Positions 16,501 to 25,085 of a DNA stretch of 44,503 nucleotides are shown here, piece after piece (position 1 is the stretch's first letter; every line of letters begins with the position of its first letter). Source of the DNA: Candidatus Celaenobacter antarcticus (GTDB taxonomy: Bacteria > Cloacimonadota > Cloacimonadia > JGIOTU-2); contig JAVCDK010000156.1 of NCBI GenBank assembly GCA_030765865.1, positions 1-44,503 on the forward strand, given 5' to 3'. The notes below the pieces were generated by a model that was not told where the DNA came from, made no database searches, and saw only the letters and a program-made list of their open reading frames with translations. Made by a program: the position numbers and the translations under genes.

Positions 16501-17539
16501 GCATCATCCAACCCTGCGCAGAGATAGAGCCATCGAAAATTTCACAGTATATCTTTTGGATACTCAAAGAATCGTTTTTCACAACCATATCAAACTTGCC
16601 ATTTTGCAATGCAAGCTCACCGATCTCAAGGGTATGATAAGTTAACTCCGCATGAAGATTTGGTTCTGATACTGATCCATCAAAAGTAACAAATGCCACA
16701 AAATCAGTATGCAGCGGTCTAAGTTGTGGTGGCAAAGAAGCACCTAATTTCGCAATAAGCTGCCCGGGATTACCATTTATTTCGATTTCTCCATCAATGT
16801 CAGGATCTCCTTTAATAAATATATTTGCATTCCCGCAGATGCTAATACCTTCCGATTCCAGAGAGAGAGTATCGACCTTTATATTTTGTCCCCGGGTGGA
16901 ACCGATGATAAGAATATTTTCCACTGAGTATTGCTGGTTTTCGTAATCAACCACAGCAGAGGATAGTGTCGTAGAAAAATTATAGCTCGAGTCCAGCGTA
17001 GAATGTTTTAACTGTAATTCAAGATCCTGTATATTTCCATGGAGGGGAATTGACGAATCTTCATACATAATTATTGAATTCCGTAAGCGTATGGATTTAA
17101 ACGAAACCTGCAGCGGATTTTTTACTTGTTCTCCTTTTTGTCCGGGAGTTGGAAGAAGAAAGTTACCGTTTTCATCCCGAAGGATTTTCGCTTTCAAGGA
17201 ATCGACCAGTATAGAAGAAATGCTGATCTTGTTTTTTAGAATAGAGAATAAATTGTAATGAATCTCCAGCAAGCCGATCTCAAAGGTAGATGACTCCGCT
17301 GTTTCATTATGAATAGTAATATCTTCGAGTTTAACCCATGAAAAAATATCTGTTTTCAAAGTGCCGATCTCTACTTGATCCTGAAATGTCTCCGTGAGCG
17401 CGCTTTCGATAAATTTCTTTAGGATGTTGCTTCCAATAGGAGTTCGCACAAAAATGTAGAGCAGAAGCAGTATCGATAAGAGGACGATTACTATTATCGT
17501 AATAATTCGAAGAATCTGTTTCGAAATGGAATGTTGCAT
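13529..17539 (-). CDS. tamB: TamB-like inner-membrane to outer-membrane bridging protein (DUF490)
   Basis: 1336 residues. A single N-terminal membrane anchor (IIVIVLLSILLLLYIFV, about 14-30) is followed by a very long repetitive beta-taco/beta-groove region, as in AsmA/TamB and VPS13-like bridge proteins. The C-terminal TamB domain is clear, from about 1225 (LSLLTFGTTREQIF, GFVAGQMAHIFDLDDV...GDSWGPQLVASKQLLKRMKVTYSTRIG...IELDYKLTDNFYLQGQADQEG). Such proteins span the periplasm, partner TamA and are thought to move phospholipid. The stop overlaps the TamA-like start by 4 bases, so the two are translationally coupled. The gene starts 12 bases after the binding-protein gene. Confidence 0.9.
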   Translation of the reverse strand: MQHSISKQILRIITIIVIVLLSILLLLYIFVRTPIGSNILKKFIESALTETFQDQVEIGTLKTDIFSWVKLEDITIHNETAESSTFEIGLLEIHYNLFSILKNKISISSILVDSLKAKILRDENGNFLLPTPGQKGEQVKNPLQVSFKSIRLRNSIIMYEDSSIPLHGNIQDLELQLKHSTLDSSYNFSTTLSSAVVDYENQQYSVENILIIGSTRGQNIKVDTLSLESEGISICGNANIFIKGDPDIDGEIEINGNPGQLIAKLGASLPPQLRPLHTDFVAFVTFDGSVSEPNLHAELTYHTLEIGELALQNGKFDMVVKNDSLSIQKIYCEIFDGSISAQGWMMLDSTESYHVDLNISNIDYTQLWEYLYGNDSPYKGFLTGTVSSSGTITSILSSQFSGEMQLHKIMYEEKSINPIDCIFSYKTGDAALHVVQDSSYIESEFVLHDSKIDGSASVHINNIEYIAGLFNLLGTKGKLYADANFSGKLSSPEIHVKVKGSGLSYMNFPADSLFAEIQYADNSLFIKSSSFTGRITSLALLTTTLLDEEVLGRVQYQGSLTGNLENLSGFVSLHADSVKYQNFSVPSLVLECTAENSDISIKTLHIDTEKIRCEAQGNFSLSDRTGNVYVNFKKNEKNTKDHLGSIESSFSIAQDISLKADLKVLSLDMLAAFSDSLAGIQGSVSGNVSFEGMTRKPTGTIFLTIDKPAYKDFFIDKISIQGNLTPSEIILSNGTVQLFKNEIRIRGKIGLDESKGGGAVNPHSALRGEISLSDVKLANFTQEFLDAVQVMGTLTSTVQISGSVASPVINGSFGIENGFLQLDKHKSPIENLEALLVFSDSTMNINKFTGLYEGKPFSLTGSISESDWSSFSPDIALSINGTQAVIVKGIFQQEDMDIHISLNDFDIAFLETITPAIMNAQGSVNASVNTLGTMSNPKFRGWIKADNFGIHPADVPVPFSDCTLDISATDERIALQEFQCKFGKGSIKSSGHVDYDDGDIKDIALHFEAEGIVLNEQKKYKLNIPSCTLDYSRQKNGYLIDGIIVMGETKYLEDIQISKILDSMTKPRLFRKPSQLMMQTKLNIRITDSKDIWIDNNIARIQMRSDISVIGTLAQPNLTGRLEISEGYIIYLDRKFTITRGILDFADPNVINPILDIQAETDIKNYSQPDAEPYHIIFAMTGPADKAAISLQSIPALDEANILSLLTFGTTREQIFSQTPDKYNTSLKDILLERAEQYSSQKISGFVAGQMAHIFDLDDVTIEGNLFDFGDSWGPQLVASKQLLKRMKVTYSTRIGYLNEQSIELDYKLTDNFYLQGQADQEGNTGIDLLYRVNFK

Positions 17540-17550
17540 GAGGATCGATA

Positions 17551-18759
17551 TTAAGGTTTTGGTACTTTGGTGGGTACGAGTGATTCTAAGAAAATGAGTT
17601 TTCCGTTAAGAATTTTTATAAGAGTCACACCTTTTTGTGGAATTCGTTGATCGTTGACATAGCTCAGCATTCCGGTCACTCCTGCAAAGTCTTTTGTTTG
17701 TTCGAGAGTTTTCAGGAGCTCCTCAGACTTCATGTTTGATGCTCTCAGATAGATATCAGCAACAAGCATGACAGCATCATATCCAAGTGCTGTAAAAGAG
17801 CTGACTGGAAGTGCGCCGTATCTTTCCTTATATGCTGTTATATATTTTATTATGGGTTCTTGAGCGATCTCTTGATCATTAACCGGGGGTGTGGCGAAAT
17901 AGATATTATCAGCATATTCTTCAACTAGAAAATGCGTGGCATAATAGATATCATTGGTTTTTGGACCTGCTGCTTCGAGTAGTAGAGGAGTATCATAACT
18001 ATCTCCGCCAAAGATTGGTTGAGAGATACCTGCTTCACGAAATTGTGTAATAATATTTCCAACATCATTAGGACCGGCAGATATGAAAAGCATTTCCGGT
18101 TGCGGATCGAGTGACTTAATTTCTAAGATAAATTCATTAAAATCTTTTGCTCCACCTTTGAAAAATGATTCTTTTATTATCTTCCCACCTAATTCTGAAT
18201 ATCGTTCGATAAAATAGCGGGAAAGCAGTTTTGTGAAATCCATATCTTCATCGGTCAATACATAGCAGGATTTCAAACCAAGCCGTTCATAAGAGTATTC
18301 CGCCAGAACCGCTGACTGCACATTATCACCAAAGCACGAAAGGAACAAATAAGTGGGAACCTGTTCCGGCAATTTAGGCGATGTGGCGCCGGAAGTAATA
18401 AGAATTATACCATTTTGTGCTGCGATCGGTGCAGAAGCCAGCACCATATCAGTATCACTGAAACCGATAATTATCGGAACCTTATCTTCAAAAATGAGTT
18501 TACGGGTAGCTTCTTTTATCACTGCCGTATCAGATTTTCCGTCATAGAGTATAAGCTTCAGCTTTTTGCCATTAATTCCACCTTGTGCATCTATCAGCTC
18601 GGCAGCAAGCTCGGCACCTTTTGCAGAGGGCACATCAAGCGAAGATTGCGAACCTTCAAGATTGTAAATAGCCCCAATTTTATACTCCTGCTGCACTCTA
18701 TCACAGGACACAAAAAACAGCAAAGTAGAGATAAGGATGCATACACAAAATTTCTTCAT
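17551..18759 (-). CDS. ABC-type branched-chain amino-acid (LivJ-like) binding lipoprotein
   Basis: 402 residues from MKKFCVC, chosen because CAGGAGATTGTC precedes that ATG, whereas the frame open 19 codons further up has no such site. Signal segment LLFFVSC gives a lipoprotein. The mature part matches type I periplasmic binding proteins of the Leu/Ile/Val or amide-urea type: YKIGAIYNLEGSQSSLDVPSAKGAELAAELI...GGINGKKLKL, then IIGFSDTDMVLASAPIAAQNGIILITSGATSP and TALGYDAVMLVADIYLRA. No permease or ATPase is near. It sits in an operon-like run with radical SAM and TamB genes, so its use there may be sensing or substrate delivery. Confidence 0.88.
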   Translation of the reverse strand: MKKFCVCILISTLLFFVSCDRVQQEYKIGAIYNLEGSQSSLDVPSAKGAELAAELIDAQGGINGKKLKLILYDGKSDTAVIKEATRKLIFEDKVPIIIGFSDTDMVLASAPIAAQNGIILITSGATSPKLPEQVPTYLFLSCFGDNVQSAVLAEYSYERLGLKSCYVLTDEDMDFTKLLSRYFIERYSELGGKIIKESFFKGGAKDFNEFILEIKSLDPQPEMLFISAGPNDVGNIITQFREAGISQPIFGGDSYDTPLLLEAAGPKTNDIYYATHFLVEEYADNIYFATPPVNDQEIAQEPIIKYITAYKERYGALPVSSFTALGYDAVMLVADIYLRASNMKSEELLKTLEQTKDFAGVTGMLSYVNDQRIPQKGVTLIKILNGKLIFLESLVPTKVPKP

Positions 18760-18833
18760 GACAATCTCCTGATGACTAATGAAATGAAAGTGGTAAATAT
18801 CGTATTTTACTGTCAATTAATATGATGAGAGGA

Positions 18834-20354
18834 TTATGTCTGTTTTTGAATAAAATCTTTTTTGTCAAGCAGCCACCTGCCCATTCTTTTTATCTCTCTT
18901 ATCCTGCCTGCTTTATAATTTTCATGCACACTATTTGTATAGAGGAATTTCCTCAAGGAATTCATTCCTAATTTGGGGAGCTCATTTAATATTAAACTCA
19001 AAAAATACAAAGGATAATGAAATTTTATGAGATTATCCTTCACTGAATGCAGATCGTTATAATAATTATACATTTTACTTTTGAGGAGGTTCAAATCTTC
19101 GGAAGAGAGATAGTGGGTCCGTAAATTCGCATGTGAGAGATCATAAAAAGAAAAATCATCAGCATTTGTTAGCAATCCTTCTTTGATGATCTTCTCGCGC
19201 ACTCTCGTTTTCAGAAATGGTGTGAGCAGAATGAAAAGAGGCACATCAATGCTGTGTTGTTTGGCAAAATCAAAATGATCCCAAATGGTTTTTCTATCGT
19301 CTTCGGGATTACCAAGAATAAATCCTCCGACCACTATGAGCTTATGTTTATGTAATAACTCTATTGCCATACTCGTCTGGTCAAGCACACGTTTGTCTTT
19401 TGAGAGAAACTGCACATTTGCTTTTTTTATGTTTTCAATTCCAAGAAAAACAATCTTGAAACCCGACTTAGCCATGAGTTTTATCAATTTCGCATCTCGA
19501 GCCACACCTGCCACGCTTGCCTGAATTGTATAATGGATATTCTGCAATCCGTTTTTGAGGATCTGTTCGCATAATTCTTCAAGATGAGCGGAATCCACAA
19601 AAATGTTGTCATCGATAAAAAATATCGCTTTTACTCCGAATTGTAAAGCTTGTCGTATGTCTTCGATGATTCTATCAACAGAATATTTACGAAAAATTCT
19701 TCCATACATCTGAGGCATACAGCAGAAATCACATTGCATGGTACAACCGCGTGATGCCTCAACCACATCGGCTCTTCTTCCAAAGATTGAGCAGTGCTTC
19801 GTAATTCTTGAAGTTCGATCCGGAAGTTTTATACTCTCAAGATCGAGAACGGGCTGTCTGGTATTATGAACAAAGTGTTCCTGCTTCTTAAAAGAAATAT
19901 TTGGGATTTCGGAAATATCTTCGTTACTGCTTAGTGCTTTTATTAGTCTGTTAAACGCAACTTCTCCCTCACCTCGAACGAGATAATCAATGTATTTTTT
20001 TTCTTTGGATTTTGAGATAAGCTCATAAGCCAGCGTAGGATGGTATCCCCCGAATACTGTGATAATATTTTGATCATATTGCTTGATAAGTTCAGCAATT
20101 TTAACTGCTGTCTCATACTGGAAACTCATGCAGGTCAATCCGACAACATGCGGATGAAATTTCTTTAATAACCTGATAATGTAGTTTTTCAGATTGTGCT
20201 GAACCATGAGCAGGTCAGCGATCACGACTTTCTCGACAAATGCCGAATCCAGGTTGCCGGATAGTGAAGACAATCCCAGTGAAGGAACGCGCATTCCCTT
20301 ATAAAATCCCAAAGTGTAGTTGGGCATAGAGAAAAGCAATATTTTCTTTTTCAT
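18834..20354 (-). CDS. B12-binding-domain radical SAM protein
   Basis: 506 residues from MKKKILLF; an earlier ATG would add 26 unlikely residues, and TAGGAT lies upstream of the chosen start. The N-terminal half is a cobalamin-binding-like domain (HPHVVGLTCMSFQYETAVKI; TVFGGYHPTLAYE; DYLVRGEGEVAF). The radical SAM cluster motif is RGCTMQCDFC (Cys-x3-Cys-x2-Cys), followed by IFFIDDNIF and ASVAGVARD. A GxIxG-like VVGGFILGNPED segment follows. Such proteins carry out methylations or rearrangements, often on lipids or secondary metabolites. The substrate is unknown. It is the first gene of the minus-strand run down to the TamA-like gene and faces the Mut7-C gene across an 79-base divergent promoter region. 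Confidence 0.88.
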   Translation of the reverse strand: MKKKILLFSMPNYTLGFYKGMRVPSLGLSSLSGNLDSAFVEKVVIADLLMVQHNLKNYIIRLLKKFHPHVVGLTCMSFQYETAVKIAELIKQYDQNIITVFGGYHPTLAYELISKSKEKKYIDYLVRGEGEVAFNRLIKALSSNEDISEIPNISFKKQEHFVHNTRQPVLDLESIKLPDRTSRITKHCSIFGRRADVVEASRGCTMQCDFCCMPQMYGRIFRKYSVDRIIEDIRQALQFGVKAIFFIDDNIFVDSAHLEELCEQILKNGLQNIHYTIQASVAGVARDAKLIKLMAKSGFKIVFLGIENIKKANVQFLSKDKRVLDQTSMAIELLHKHKLIVVGGFILGNPEDDRKTIWDHFDFAKQHSIDVPLFILLTPFLKTRVREKIIKEGLLTNADDFSFYDLSHANLRTHYLSSEDLNLLKSKMYNYYNDLHSVKDNLIKFHYPLYFLSLILNELPKLGMNSLRKFLYTNSVHENYKAGRIREIKRMGRWLLDKKDFIQKQT

Positions 20355-20433
20355 AAAAATCCTATTCGAAAAAAAATTACCTGCACAACATTTCTTTGAC
20401 AACTTTTTTATTAAAATGCCTTTATATTGCAAT

Positions 20434-20901
20434 ATGAACTCCGCTCACAAATTCGCAGTTGATAAGATGCTCGGTAGGCTGGCAAAATGGCTTCGTCTAC
20501 TGGGTTACGATACGTTTTATAAGAATAAGATAAAACCTGTCACATTGCTCAGTATTGCCCAAAGCGAAAATCGTATAATCGTTACAAAGAACCGTTACTT
20601 CCTGAAACACCCCTTTCCTGTACCCATTCTGTTCCTAAATACCGACACACTTGAAAAGCAGCTTCTTGAGATTGATGATAAATATCCTCTCCAAAAAAAT
20701 AAGGCATTTTCCCGATGCCCGCTTTGTAATAATGCAACTACTCCTGTTGAAAAGGAAAATATTAAGAAACTTGTGCCGGAATATGTATTCCGTACCCACG
20801 AATGCTTCCACCAATGCATACATTGTGGAAAAATATACTGGAGGGGTACTCATCCCCAAAGAGCTCTCGCATTCCTCGAAAAAATCGGACTGAAAATGTG
20901 A
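20434..20901 (+). CDS. Mut7-C RNase-domain protein (PIN-like with zinc ribbon)
   Basis: 155 residues from MNSAHKF. The opening KFAVDKMLGRLAKWLRLLGYDTFY is the hallmark of the Mut7-C domain, where the aspartate is part of a PIN-type RNase active site. IIVTKNRYF gives the second conserved block, with Lys-Asn in place of the common TRD/TrN pattern. The C-terminal half has two Cys pairs (CPLC near 93 and CIHC near 130) forming a zinc ribbon. Family members are small proteins of about 150-165 residues, so this is complete. TTGACA at 20396-20401 with a weak TTTATA 19 bases later may be its promoter. Its last 16 codons recur at 25599. Confidence 0.85.
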   Translation: MNSAHKFAVDKMLGRLAKWLRLLGYDTFYKNKIKPVTLLSIAQSENRIIVTKNRYFLKHPFPVPILFLNTDTLEKQLLEIDDKYPLQKNKAFSRCPLCNNATTPVEKENIKKLVPEYVFRTHECFHQCIHCGKIYWRGTHPQRALAFLEKIGLKM

Positions 20902-20932
20902 TATACAAAAAGGAACTTTATAAAATTTGACA
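20851..20932 (+). repeat. 82-base direct repeat, copy A (3' end of Mut7-C gene)
   Basis: Identical to 25599-25680 except for one base (G20912 versus T25660), at a constant offset of 4748. The copy covers the last 16 codons and stop of the Mut7-C gene and 31 bases downstream, ending at TTGACA (20927-20932). Four Gs at 20843-20846 also align with 25591-25594. The repeat bounds the block carrying the two T9SS-type genes. Confidence 0.95.
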
Positions 20933-21201
20933 GGAAATTAAATATTTAAGAAAAGGAAGTCAAAGGATTAATAATGAAAAGAAAATAAAAGAATGGACAT
21001 CTGAGACATAGACTAATTTCATGAAAACCAAATTCATTTATTTGTAACCTCCCTATTCTTCATCCCTGGAATAGTGAGGTTTTTGGATTATGAAGATTGA
21101 ATTGGTGAAATATGAATTGAATTTGATTTTGAGGGATAAAATTTTAGTCGCTCTTTAAATAAGCTAATGTGTAAACTAAAAAGATGAAATGGAGCTATAA
21201 A

Positions 21202-22737
21202 ATGAAAAAGCTAATTGCTGTAATATTTACATTATCATTTGTTTTTATCACTAGTACTTTGTTTAGTGAACAAGTTTTAGTAGAAATTTGGAATCCGGGA
21301 GATGAAGTACATGATGGTGCTATATGGATAGGATCATTACAGGTTTTGGAAGATGAAGTGTGGGAGAGTGGAGTTACTTCGTATTATTTTCCAATAGAAA
21401 ATCCACCTGAGGGTGTATGGGCATATGGAAATCAAAATGGATTTTATCCGGGACAGGTATACTATGTAAGCGCTTATGATTATACACAATGTAATCCAAA
21501 TACAGAGGAATGGTATGTAACATTAGAATTAACCACTACAGATGGTTATGATGAGTTCCGAACAACCAACCTATCTTCCGAGGGCTGGAACTGGGTTTCA
21601 TTCCCTGTGATGGATCCTGACTATTCAGATCCTATTCAACATGTCCTTACACCAATCCTGAATGATTTGGAAGAAGTTAGATATAAAAATTTTTATATTC
21701 GGGAGACAACCCCTGGCAATTGGACCAATACCATTGGCGATTTCCGCAGTATAGATGGTTACAAGATAAAGATGAAAAATACTGCAGATTTGGAAGTAGC
21801 CGGCTGGTGGAAAAACCCAACTACTGTTATACCTCTTTATGAAGGACAGCAGAATTGGCTTGGATATTTCCTGCAAGAGTCCTTATCAATTCGTGATGCA
21901 TTTGATTCAATCTGGGATTATTGGACATCAATAAAGTCTAAGCACTGGGCTGTTTGCCGTCAATCGAGCGAACCAACGCCACATACAAGAGGTACAGTAA
22001 ATCCGGGAGAACTCTATATAGTAACGGTCAGCCAAGATTGTGGTCTGGTTTGGGGAACAGGCGAGCCGAAACCCCCTTATAAGAAACCCGAAACAGAATA
22101 CTTTACCTATACTGAAACATCGGAGTATGAACCTATCATAATAGATACTGTTTATGGCGCATCACCGGAAGAGATAGGTATTTTTATTGGTGGTGAATGT
22201 ATTGGAGGTAGTAAAATAGAAGATGGTTATCCTGTATTTGTTCCTGCATATATTACAGATGATACAACTCGTTATGAAGTTAACGAAATCACCTTCGGGT
22301 TGTACAATGGGATCAGAAATGAGCTAACACAAGTCAAGGGTGTAAAAGTTTATGATCCGATCATATCAGCTTATGTAGATAAACCAATTTATCTAAATAA
22401 AGATGATTTTAAAGTAGTAAGACTGAACACAGAAGAAGCTCCGAAAATTCCTATAGAATTTTCCCTTCATCAAAATTATCCGAACCCGATAAGAACTTCT
22501 ACAACTATATCTTTTTCCACCCCGGAACTCACCGATAACGCAGAGATAATGATCTATAATGTAAAAGGTCAATTGGTAAAAACACTCCTACCAACTACAA
22601 CTCACCAATCAGCGCTCACCAATGTATATTGGAACGGAACGGACGAAAATGGCAATCAATTATCAAACGGTATCTATTTCTATAAGTTGAAATCCGGAGA
22701 AAAAACAGCATTTAAGAAGATGATCCTCCTTCGTTAG
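21202..22737 (+). CDS. secreted protein with T9SS C-terminal sorting domain
   Basis: 511 residues from MKKLIAV, chosen because GGAG lies at the right distance; an ATG six codons earlier lacks a site. There is a signal peptide of about 21 residues (FITSTLFSEQ). The central region has repeated aromatic-rich segments (EGWNWVSFPVMDPD, QQNWLGYFLQESLSIRDAF, WAVCRQ) like domains in other T9SS cargo, with no enzyme motif seen. The tail, from about residue 425 (LHQNYPNPIRTSTTISFSTPE), is the sorting domain: YPNP, IMIYNVKGQLVKTL, YWNGTDENGNQLSNGIYFYKLKSG and final MILLR. It is probably exported by T9SS and fixed to or released from the surface. It lies within the repeat-bounded block. Confidence 0.85.
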   Translation: MKKLIAVIFTLSFVFITSTLFSEQVLVEIWNPGDEVHDGAIWIGSLQVLEDEVWESGVTSYYFPIENPPEGVWAYGNQNGFYPGQVYYVSAYDYTQCNPNTEEWYVTLELTTTDGYDEFRTTNLSSEGWNWVSFPVMDPDYSDPIQHVLTPILNDLEEVRYKNFYIRETTPGNWTNTIGDFRSIDGYKIKMKNTADLEVAGWWKNPTTVIPLYEGQQNWLGYFLQESLSIRDAFDSIWDYWTSIKSKHWAVCRQSSEPTPHTRGTVNPGELYIVTVSQDCGLVWGTGEPKPPYKKPETEYFTYTETSEYEPIIIDTVYGASPEEIGIFIGGECIGGSKIEDGYPVFVPAYITDDTTRYEVNEITFGLYNGIRNELTQVKGVKVYDPIISAYVDKPIYLNKDDFKVVRLNTEEAPKIPIEFSLHQNYPNPIRTSTTISFSTPELTDNAEIMIYNVKGQLVKTLLPTTTHQSALTNVYWNGTDENGNQLSNGIYFYKLKSGEKTAFKKMILLR

Positions 22738-22780
22738 AACTTCGGAGTATAAATCCTGATGCGTTAACAAGCAAACATAT

Positions 22781-22818
22781 GGGTAGGTGTATCCGCCGGT
22801 TGACGGATGCACTTACCC
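22781..22818. repeat. imperfect 15-bp inverted repeat
   Basis: Arms GGGTAGGTGTATCCG and CGGATGCACTTACCC pair at 13 of 15 positions around the loop CCGGTTGA. It is 43 bases after the T9SS gene stop and may be a transcript end or dispersed repeat. Confidence 0.7.
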
Positions 22819-22828
22819 AGAATAATAA

Positions 22829-22857
22829 CTTTGCGAAAGTTTAAAACTTTCGCAAAG
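22829..22857. repeat. perfect 14-bp inverted repeat upstream of 22878 gene
   Basis: CTTTGCGAAAGTTT and AAACTTTCGCAAAG flank a single A. It ends 20 bases before the start codon of the beta-helix gene and directly precedes a second hairpin that holds the ribosome-binding site. It could be an operator or an RNA stem affecting translation; it could also be a dispersed repeat, since it resembles CTTTCGCAAAGTT near 9350. Confidence 0.8.
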
Positions 22858-22860
22858 ATA

Positions 22861-22880
22861 ATAAGTTGGAGTAACTTATG
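22861..22880 (+). promoter_or_regulatory. ribosome-binding site inside a hairpin loop
   Basis: ATAAGTT (22861-22867) and AACTTAT (22873-22879) pair perfectly around GGAGT, which is the ribosome-binding site. The right arm overlaps the first two bases of the ATG at 22878. In RNA the site would be exposed in the loop while the start codon is partly paired, so folding could tune translation. Confidence 0.5.
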
Positions 22881-25085
22881 TTAAAAAGAATTTTATTAAT
22901 CTTTGTGATTATATCACTTTTGTCATTTTCTCTACTTTTTTCCGATACTATCATTGTAGATACAACTGGAGCGGGAGATTACACTATTATACAGGAAGGC
23001 ATAAATGCTGCATCAAACGGTGACACTGTTTTAGTATATCCAGAAACTTATTACGAAAACATAAACTATAATGGAAAGAATATCACAATAGGAAGTTTAT
23101 ATCTTACTACACAAAATAATTGTTATATTGATTCCACCATAATAGATGGTAACCAAAACGGGAGTGTGGTAACCTTTGAAAGCGGAGAGGATACTACTGC
23201 TATATTGTGTGGATTTACTATACAAAACGGGAGCGGAACTCAACAGGGGAATTTTAATGTTGGTGGTGGGATTTTTTGCATTAATTCTCAAGCAACATTA
23301 AAGAATTGTATAATAAAAGATAATTTAAGTGAATTTGGTGCAGGTATTTGTTTATATTACACAACTATAAATATGAGCGATTTGTGTATTTTTAATAATC
23401 ATGCAATTTCTTGGGCTGGAGGTATCGGTTTCAATAATGCATATGCCAATTTTGACCAAATACAAAGGTGTAATATATATTTTAATTATGCTGGAGATGG
23501 ATCAGACTTAAGAGCTTTTAATAATAACAATAGTATGACTGCTTATATTGATACCTTTACAGTTGCTGAACCAAATGATTACTATGTAGCCCCGATAGAT
23601 AAATTTGTTTTTGATATACAAAATAGTAAAATTGAATTAGTAAATCATGATTTATATGTAAGCCCTCAAGGTGATAACAATAACAGCGGCTTAAATCCTT
23701 CAGAACCTTTACAAACTATATCATGGGCAGTAACAAAGATAAAATCTGACTCCATAAATAAAAATACAATATATTTATCATCAGGTTCATATTCTCCAAT
23801 AACTACTAATGAAATGTTTCCTTTAAATTGTAAGGATAATGTTTCAATTATCGGTGAGAGTAGACTTACTACTATACTTGATGGTAACAATATTTTTTAT
23901 TTATTTCATTCAAATGAGGATTCAGACTACTTGATCGAGGGTATGACAATTCAAAATGGCTTTGCAGATATTGCCGGTGGTGGGATTTGTATTTATGATG
24001 GTTCAAATATTATTGTTAACAATATTAACTTTTTTTGTAATCGTGCAAATTCTGGTGGTGGAGCGATTAATATATTTAATTCACAGGGACTTTTTAAAAA
24101 TTTAGTAATAAGAAACAATTCTTCTGATTGTGGAGGTGGAGTTGAAATTTCTATTAACTCAGATCCTGTTTTTATTAATTGTGTTATTGATAGCAATTAT
24201 ACCATAACTCCTGGTTGGGGAGTATCAGGTGGTGTGAGTTGTGTTGTAGATTGTAATCCTATTTTTATTAATACTCTTATTTCAAATAATTATTCAGATG
24301 AGTGTAGTGGAATGGGATTTGGAAACTGCCAACCAATTTTAATAAATTGTACGATATGTAATAATTCAAACAATCCGGATGGAACTATTAGTATAGGAGA
24401 TAATACTAATTTAACACAAAAAAATATTATTTTACATAATTATTCTCAATATGAAATAACATACTGGTCAGCATATCCTCCTAGTACTGCAGCAATATAT
24501 TATTCCAATATCAAGGATAGTATCGACGGAATCAATACAAATAATAACGGCACCATAATCTGGGGAGAAGGCAACATAGATTCTCTTCCACAGTTTGTTG
24601 GCGGGAGTCCTTTTAGTTATGAGTTATCGGCAGGTTCTCCCTGCATAGATAAGGGAACTCCTGACACAACCGGACTGCATCTACCCGCAATGGACTTAGC
24701 AGGCAATCCTAGAATCTTCAACGGTAGAATAGACATTGGCGCTTATGAATACCAGGATACAATAGGAGTAGATCCACCCGACACATCATTTATTCACAAT
24801 TTGTATTTATTTAATAATAGTCCCAATCCCTTTAAGGAATCCACCACAATATCTTTTATTTCGGCAGATTATGAAAGGATAAAAGATTATACACTTTCTA
24901 TTTACAATACAAAAGGGCAATTGGTACGAAGGTTCGACGGTAATACTCATGACTTTTGGGTTAAAACAAAAATAGTCTGGGATGGTACGGACGAACGGGG
25001 CAGGCAGGTCGCACCCGGGACGTATTTATACAAATTAGAGTATAATGGAAATGCGGTCGTGAGGAAAATGCTTTTGCTTCGCTAA
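22878..25085 (+). CDS. secreted beta-helix protein with T9SS C-terminal sorting domain
   Basis: 735 residues. A signal peptide (about 1-22, SLLFSDT) is followed by a beta-helix module (DYTIIQEGINAASNGDTVLVYPETYYENINYNGKNI) closely similar to the one in the lipoprotein at 4153. A DUF1565 start, LYVSPQGDNNNSGLNPSEPLQTI, opens a second helix at about 257. The helix ends in AGSPCIDKGTPD...DIGAYEY. The tail from about 649 is the sorting module (NNSPNPFKESTTISF, YNTKGQLVRRF, WDGTDERGRQVAPGTYLYKLEYNG, end MLLLR). Probably a surface adhesin or polysaccharide-binding or -degrading protein. The helix part is very A+T rich, while the tail (after about 24530) is richer in G+C, hinting at module shuffling. 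Confidence 0.88.
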   Translation: MLKRILLIFVIISLLSFSLLFSDTIIVDTTGAGDYTIIQEGINAASNGDTVLVYPETYYENINYNGKNITIGSLYLTTQNNCYIDSTIIDGNQNGSVVTFESGEDTTAILCGFTIQNGSGTQQGNFNVGGGIFCINSQATLKNCIIKDNLSEFGAGICLYYTTINMSDLCIFNNHAISWAGGIGFNNAYANFDQIQRCNIYFNYAGDGSDLRAFNNNNSMTAYIDTFTVAEPNDYYVAPIDKFVFDIQNSKIELVNHDLYVSPQGDNNNSGLNPSEPLQTISWAVTKIKSDSINKNTIYLSSGSYSPITTNEMFPLNCKDNVSIIGESRLTTILDGNNIFYLFHSNEDSDYLIEGMTIQNGFADIAGGGICIYDGSNIIVNNINFFCNRANSGGGAINIFNSQGLFKNLVIRNNSSDCGGGVEISINSDPVFINCVIDSNYTITPGWGVSGGVSCVVDCNPIFINTLISNNYSDECSGMGFGNCQPILINCTICNNSNNPDGTISIGDNTNLTQKNIILHNYSQYEITYWSAYPPSTAAIYYSNIKDSIDGINTNNNGTIIWGEGNIDSLPQFVGGSPFSYELSAGSPCIDKGTPDTTGLHLPAMDLAGNPRIFNGRIDIGAYEYQDTIGVDPPDTSFIHNLYLFNNSPNPFKESTTISFISADYERIKDYTLSIYNTKGQLVRRFDGNTHDFWVKTKIVWDGTDERGRQVAPGTYLYKLEYNGNAVVRKMLLLR

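Noticed and set aside
21090-21158. 22-codon open frame before the first T9SS gene
   Set aside because: Short, A+T rich, no ribosome-binding site; likely chance.
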